Source: Timburyella sp030842085 (GTDB taxonomy: Bacteria > Bacillota > Clostridia > Oscillospirales > Acutalibacteraceae). From it: 46,645 nucleotides of DNA. A model generated the notes under the pieces. It had not been told where the DNA came from. It ran no database searches and worked only from the letters and a program-made list of their open reading frames with translations. Numbering within the stretch: the first letter of the stretch is position 1; every line of letters starts with the position of its first letter. The translations under genes and the position numbers were made by a program. Positions 42,853-46,645 of this stretch are shown one piece after another. The stretch spans positions 1 through 46,645 of the forward strand of contig JAUUSE010000010.1 in the NCBI GenBank assembly GCA_030842085.1. The letters are read 5' to 3'.

Positions 42853-43812
42853 TTGAAAAACATAAACGATATAATAATACGCCGGCTTATTGACCGGCGT
42901 CAGATAAACAAAGCGGTCAGGGAAAATCCGGAGCTGCGCATAAAGACAGATGACGGAATATATGAGCAGAAGATTATAAATATAGCGGAATATGCCGCGT
43001 CTGAAGAAAATAATATTAAGATAATAATGCTGGCAGGCCCGTCCGGTTCAGGCAAGACCACGACGGCCAACATGCTTAAAAGAAGATTTGGACTTATGGG
43101 TATAAGTTCGGATATAATATCGCTTGACCATTTTTATTTAAAGCCGGAAAAATTCCCCAAAAATCCCGACGGCACGCCGGACTTTGAATCGGTGTATGCG
43201 CTTGACCTTGAGCTTATGCACAAATGCTTTATAGAGCTGATAAGCAGCGGCGAGAGCACTATACCGTATTTCAGCTTCAGCGGCGGCGGCCGCATTGGAA
43301 GCCGGGATATAAAGATAGCAAAAAACGGCGTAGTCGTCGTTGAGGGCATACACGCCCTTAATCCGCTTATAATAGAAACGCTTCCGGCCGACAGTCTGCT
43401 CAAGATTTATGTCAGTGTCGAGTCGGGCATATTCGAGGACGACGAGCTTATATTTTCACCCAGAGATTTAAGGCTTGTGCGCCGTATGATACGCGACAGT
43501 ATATTCCGCAATGCGACGGTAGAGCGAACCCTTGAAATGTGGGACGGTGTTATAAGAGGTGAAAAAGAATATCTGTATATTCATAAGGACACGGCCGACG
43601 TCGATATAAATTCAATGCACAGCTACGAGCCGTGCCTGTTCAAAAATCGTGCACTGAAACTTCTTGAGGATGTGGATGAAAGCGGCCCGTTTTACGGCAA
43701 GGTCTCCGAGCTTATAAAGGCGATAAAGCCGTTTGAAGCGCTGGACGAGGATTTGGTGCCGCCTCCTTCGCTGCTTAGGGAGTTTATAGGCGGCGGGATA
43801 TATGATTATTGA
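42853..43812 (+). CDS. Uridine kinase-like P-loop nucleoside kinase
   Basis: The 319-aa protein belongs to the phosphoribulokinase/uridine kinase family. After an N-terminal region (1-55) of unclear role, it has the Walker A GPSGSGKTT (62-70), then ISLDHFYL, the substrate-side IPYFSFSGGGRIGS, VVVVEGIHALNP, and the arginine-rich RDLRLVRRMIRDSIFRNA lid region. In Clostridia such proteins are annotated as nucleoside or uridine kinases; the physiological substrate is not established. The start is TTG 42853 with AAGGTG upstream. PNP and nucleosidase genes follow on the same strand, consistent with nucleoside metabolism. Confidence 0.88.
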   Translation: MKNINDIIIRRLIDRRQINKAVRENPELRIKTDDGIYEQKIINIAEYAASEENNIKIIMLAGPSGSGKTTTANMLKRRFGLMGISSDIISLDHFYLKPEKFPKNPDGTPDFESVYALDLELMHKCFIELISSGESTIPYFSFSGGGRIGSRDIKIAKNGVVVVEGIHALNPLIIETLPADSLLKIYVSVESGIFEDDELIFSPRDLRLVRRMIRDSIFRNATVERTLEMWDGVIRGEKEYLYIHKDTADVDINSMHSYEPCLFKNRALKLLEDVDESGPFYGKVSELIKAIKPFEALDEDLVPPPSLLREFIGGGIYDY

Positions 43813-43957
43813 CGCCTGTCGCAGACAATCAGACGCATGCGATGACCGTCCGTGGGCACCGGGAGCATGGAGCGAAAAACCGTATCAGCTTTAACGGTAC
43901 GACTGCCTTATAAATCAGATTAAGCAGCGCTTATAATTTGTGCATAAATATTTTGTG

Positions 43958-43985
43958 TTGAATAAGCAATGGAAAATGTTATAAT
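43958..43985 (+). promoter_or_regulatory. Sigma-A promoter of the zinc-ribbon gene
   Basis: TTGAAT, 16 bases, TATAAT. The leader to the zinc-ribbon ATG is about 80 nt. Confidence 0.65.
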
Positions 43986-44070
43986 AACTGTAAGAATAAG
44001 CCAGAATATATTTGGGAATATTTATGTATATACAAATAAATATAATAAATTAAATACGGAGGTTATTGTT

Positions 44071-44541
44071 ATGAGTATATTTGATGAAACGGTTGTAAAA
44101 GCAAAGGAAGTTTTAGATATAGCGGGCAAAAAGACAAACGATATCATTTCTGTGCAGAAGATAAAAATGAGCATAGCGTCTTTAAAATCTCAGCTTTCTA
44201 AGATGTATGAAGCACTTGGCCGTCTGTGCTGCGACAACGGCACTGAGACTCCGAGCGTAAATATGCTTGAGCTTATGTCGGAGATTGAAGAAAGGATAGC
44301 AGAAGTAAAATCGCTTGAGAAAAAGCTTGCCGCGCTCAGGGGCGAAAAGATATGCACCACCTGCGGAACGAAGAATACATCTGAGTCTTTGTACTGCAAC
44401 AAATGCGGCAGCAAGCTTCCGGAGACGGAAAAAGAGACTTCTGACGAAGAAACCGCCGATGCTGCAGATGCATCAGAGACGTGCTGCGGATGCGGCTGCG
44501 AGACAAAATCCGAAACCGCTGCTGCGGACGGCGAAAACTAA
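44071..44541 (+). CDS. Zinc-ribbon protein with coiled coil and second cysteine cluster
   Basis: The 156-aa protein has a helical, coiled-coil-like first part (1-90, with IASLKSQLSKMYEALG and IEERIAEVKSLEKKLAAL). A four-cysteine zinc ribbon follows (C95, C98, C109, C112 in ICTTCG...YCNKCG). An acidic linker leads to a compact CCGCGC cluster (138-143). Such zinc-ribbon proteins are widespread and mostly unassigned. I chose ATG 44071 because ACGGAGG precedes it; the longer ORF to 43969 overlaps the promoter. It is monocistronic, with its own promoter and terminator. No membrane segment is present. Confidence 0.8.
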   Translation: MSIFDETVVKAKEVLDIAGKKTNDIISVQKIKMSIASLKSQLSKMYEALGRLCCDNGTETPSVNMLELMSEIEERIAEVKSLEKKLAALRGEKICTTCGTKNTSESLYCNKCGSKLPETEKETSDEETADAADASETCCGCGCETKSETAAADGEN

Positions 44542-44553
44542 ATATAATTTAAT

Positions 44554-44590
44554 AAGGGGATGGCTGGAAATATTTCGGCTATCCTCTTTA
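44554..44590 (+). terminator. Intrinsic terminator after the zinc-ribbon gene
   Basis: AGGGGATGGCT pairs with GGCTATCCTCT, allowing three G-U pairs, and the stem extends inward through GGAAA/TTTC. TTTA follows. It lies 12 bases after the stop codon. Confidence 0.65.
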
Positions 44591-44619
44591 TGCTTTAACA
44601 TAATATATTGGAGACGGAA

Positions 44620-45456
44620 ATGTGCGAATATCACATAACAAATGACAAATACGCCGCCGCAGCAAAATATATATCTGATAGGATAAAATATCTGCCGACG
44701 GTTGCTGTAGTGCTTGGCTCAGGGCTTTCAGGCTTTACGGGCGGCATAGAAAACGCGGTTAAGATAAAATACAGCGATATACCATTTTTCCCAAAATCCA
44801 CGGCGCCTACTCACGAGGGAACGCTTTACTGCGGGCTTTTATGCAGTATTCCTGTGCTTGTGATGTCGGGCCGAGTACACTGCTATGAAGGCTACAGCAT
44901 GTCTGATGCAGCATTTTATGTAGGAGTCATGTCAAAGCTCGGCATAAAAAGGCTTGTACTTACAAACGCCGCCGGTGCAGTTAATAAAGACTTTGCACCG
45001 GGCGATATTATGCTTATAACCGACCATATAAAGCTTGTGGCAGAGAGTCCGCTGACGGGAACGCACAATGATTTGTTTGGGCCGAGATTTCCATGCATGA
45101 CGGAAGTTTACAGCAAAGAGCTGTCCCAAATAATTAAGCAATGTGCGGCTGATTTGGATATATGCCTTAAAGAGGGAGTATATATGTATTTTGCCGGCCC
45201 GCAGTATGAGACTCCCGCCGAGATAAGGGCGGCGGCGGTTTTGGGCGCCGATGCGGTTGGCATGTCCACAGTGCCTGAGGCGATAGCCGGGTGCGCAGCG
45301 GGGATAAAAATTGCAGCTTTGAGTGTAATTACCAACATGGCGGCTGGAATTTTAGGCAGCACACCCAATGAGGAAGAAGTATCTGTCAACGCTAAATCCG
45401 CTGAAGCAAGGCTCAGCAGGCTTATAGAAAGCTTTGTCAAGTCTGTGTCAGATTAA
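44620..45456 (+). CDS. punA: Purine-nucleoside phosphorylase
   Basis: This trimeric-type PNP splits inosine and guanosine to base plus ribose 1-phosphate. The 278-aa protein has the phosphate site VLGSGLSGF (31-39) and GRVHCYEG (84-91), TNAAGAV, and the purine-site GPQYETPAEI (E197) with VITNMAAGI (N239); these match the residues used by mammalian PNP. I chose ATG 44620 because TTGGAG lies 6 bases upstream; the TTG at 44608 is part of that site. A nucleosidase gene follows in the same direction 350 bp later. Confidence 0.94.
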   Translation: MCEYHITNDKYAAAAKYISDRIKYLPTVAVVLGSGLSGFTGGIENAVKIKYSDIPFFPKSTAPTHEGTLYCGLLCSIPVLVMSGRVHCYEGYSMSDAAFYVGVMSKLGIKRLVLTNAAGAVNKDFAPGDIMLITDHIKLVAESPLTGTHNDLFGPRFPCMTEVYSKELSQIIKQCAADLDICLKEGVYMYFAGPQYETPAEIRAAAVLGADAVGMSTVPEAIAGCAAGIKIAALSVITNMAAGILGSTPNEEEVSVNAKSAEARLSRLIESFVKSVSD

Positions 45457-45806
45457 AAATTGCATAGATTGCTTCTTAAAATAGATTAATTAGTGGTATT
45501 TGTCAGCGCTTTTATTTTAGACGTTTGAAGCTTTGGAAAGAATTTTGCCAATCGTATGCACAAAATGTGCGAGTATTCGGCATTTATAAGCAGCAGATAA
45601 AGCGTGTGATATCTTTTGCAGATGCTATAAAACTATAAAGTCGGATAAAATAAGCTGCCGGCAGCAATGTTGGAAAACATATCTTAAATTGGATATTTGC
45701 CTGCTAAATATTGCAATTAAACTGCAGTTTTACAGCTTGTACATATCATTCAAATGTGCGGTTGAATAATAAAAGTAAAGCAGATTTTCTTAAAAGGAGA
45801 AAACAT
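45457..45806. other. Spacer between punA and the nucleosidase gene
   Basis: No gene is supported. The only local structure I see is a perfect 12-bp palindrome GCTGCCGGCAGC at 45654-45665 and a small GCAC/GTGC hairpin near 45560. I do not find a purine riboswitch core. Confidence 0.4.
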
Positions 45807-46511
45807 ATGAAAAAATTTAATAATATAGGTCTTGTAATAGCCGATGTACAGGAGTATGCTCCTATAAACGCCTTATGTGAAAAATACGGCGGAGTGCTAA
45901 GCGAGCAGTTTGGCGATAAGTTGTCGGTTTTTGAGTATAAAGGCGGAAACGGCGCTGTAAAAATAAGCGCAGTACTCTGCGGCATAGGCAAGGTAAACGC
46001 CGCCGCCGCCACAGCATATCTTATAGCGTCTGCAAAGTGCGACGCCATTATAAATTCGGGGCTTAGCGGCGGGATTTCATCGGTGCGCAGAGGCGATTAC
46101 ACAATCGGCACAGAATATATTGAGCATGACTTTGACGTAAGTCCATTAGGCTATAAAAAAGCCTTTAAGCCCGATCAGGACTGTTATATATATAAGCCGG
46201 ACGATGCTTTATTTGAGGCATATTCTGCTATAGAGGGCATAATACCGGGAGTAATGGTGTGCGGCGACAAATTTGTCGGAAGCGATGATGACAAAAAACA
46301 GATAAAGAATGATTTCAGCGCTGTATCATGCGACATGGAATCAGCCGCCTGCGCTTCTGTATGCTATAAAGCGAAAGTGCCGTTTATAGCGGTAAGACGT
46401 ATTTCCGACGACGCCGGAGATGCGGCTGCAGACAGTTATACCAGCATGAATAATTTAGCGGAGGACAAGCTGATAAACGTTGTATTAATGGGTATAAATA
46501 ATCTGCTGTAA
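45807..46511 (+). CDS. mtnN: MTA/SAH nucleosidase-like phosphorylase-superfamily protein
   Basis: The 234-aa protein is of the MtnN type, which hydrolyses 5'-methylthioadenosine and S-adenosylhomocysteine. It has LCGIGKVNAAAATAYLI (58-72), SGLSGG in place of the usual SGxAGG, D176-M-E178-S-A, and RRISDDAGD with D201/D202. E16 aligns with the catalytic E12 of E. coli MtnN. The N-terminal IADVQEYAP differs from the usual GAMEEE, so a related nucleoside substrate is possible. AAAAGGAG precedes ATG 45807; the longer open frame lacks a site. It belongs with the upstream PNP and kinase genes in nucleoside salvage. Confidence 0.85.
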   Translation: MKKFNNIGLVIADVQEYAPINALCEKYGGVLSEQFGDKLSVFEYKGGNGAVKISAVLCGIGKVNAAAATAYLIASAKCDAIINSGLSGGISSVRRGDYTIGTEYIEHDFDVSPLGYKKAFKPDQDCYIYKPDDALFEAYSAIEGIIPGVMVCGDKFVGSDDDKKQIKNDFSAVSCDMESAACASVCYKAKVPFIAVRRISDDAGDAAADSYTSMNNLAEDKLINVVLMGINNLL

Positions 46512-46645
46512 TGCTTTTCTTATAGCATAAATTTATTGTTTTTTATGTTAAAAAATATTTTAATATTGCATTCAGATTAAAAATTAATATTTAATAACAA
46601 TTTAACACTATAATATATCAATTTTATATTGCGTTAATTTTGTAA

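Noticed and set aside
45457..45806. Purine riboswitch before the nucleosidase gene
   Set aside because: No P1 stem with the conserved TATA/loop sequences of the purine aptamer could be found.

Overview
This window looks like the chromosome of a spore-forming anaerobic member of the Firmicutes, class Clostridia (Oscillospirales/Ruminococcaceae-like). The evidence is an alpha/beta-type SASP gene, a SleB-type cortex hydrolase, a DivIVA-like gene, an A/V-type ATPase operon, a HemZ gene and the clostridial IspH-S1 fusion. Genes look moderate in GC, use AUA heavily for isoleucine, and are separated by AT-rich spacers that are often 300-800 bp. I see no tRNA, rRNA, CRISPR array, transposase, phage gene or attachment site. 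The species cannot be named from this alone.

Layout. 1-6281: uvrB and uvrA, each preceded by a long non-coding spacer holding its own imperfect direct repeats. 6506-8601: a probable operon of a DUF5685-like protein with two Asp-rich motifs, a J-domain protein with a ten-cysteine tail, and a membrane protein. 9012-11175: two cell-surface proteins with DUF4430 (transcobalamin-like) domains, one of which also carries an alpha/alpha-toroid-like region. 11385-16744: a BaiN-like flavoprotein, cmk, plsC and the ispH-rpsA fusion, then a clear promoter driving rpsF-ssb-rpsR (17068-18115). 18304-19466: sleB converging on an xre regulator. 19977-23226: a DivIVA-like gene, an orphan fumarase beta subunit, nagB and a beta-helix GH28-like enzyme.

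23425-23969 (minus): a four-helix membrane protein overlapping by ATGA a 31-codon signal-peptide ORF, which I find the most interesting small locus here. 24118-32881 (minus): a complete nine-gene A/V-type ATPase operon in the order H-C-I-K-F-E-A-B-D, with a good promoter and a terminator that uses the last codons of subunit D. 33156-35023: an unknown gene, an alpha/beta SASP gene, a DUF378 gene and a minus-strand DUF4190-like protein with an Asn/Tyr/Gly-rich N terminus. 35261-42538: recJ-rel (ATGA overlap), dtd, then an MBL hydrolase overlapping hemZ. 42853-46511: a uridine kinase-like protein, a zinc-ribbon protein, punA and an MtnN-like nucleosidase, giving a nucleoside-salvage flavour.

Most genes are housekeeping: excision repair, translation, lipid and isoprenoid precursors, stringent response, ion-pumping ATPase and nucleoside salvage. 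The less described material is the DUF5685/J-domain/membrane trio, the surface DUF4430 pair, the microprotein locus and the repeat-bearing spacers. Several starts were placed at ATG or TTG codons with a good Shine-Dalgarno sequence instead of the longest ORF, as noted in each entry.
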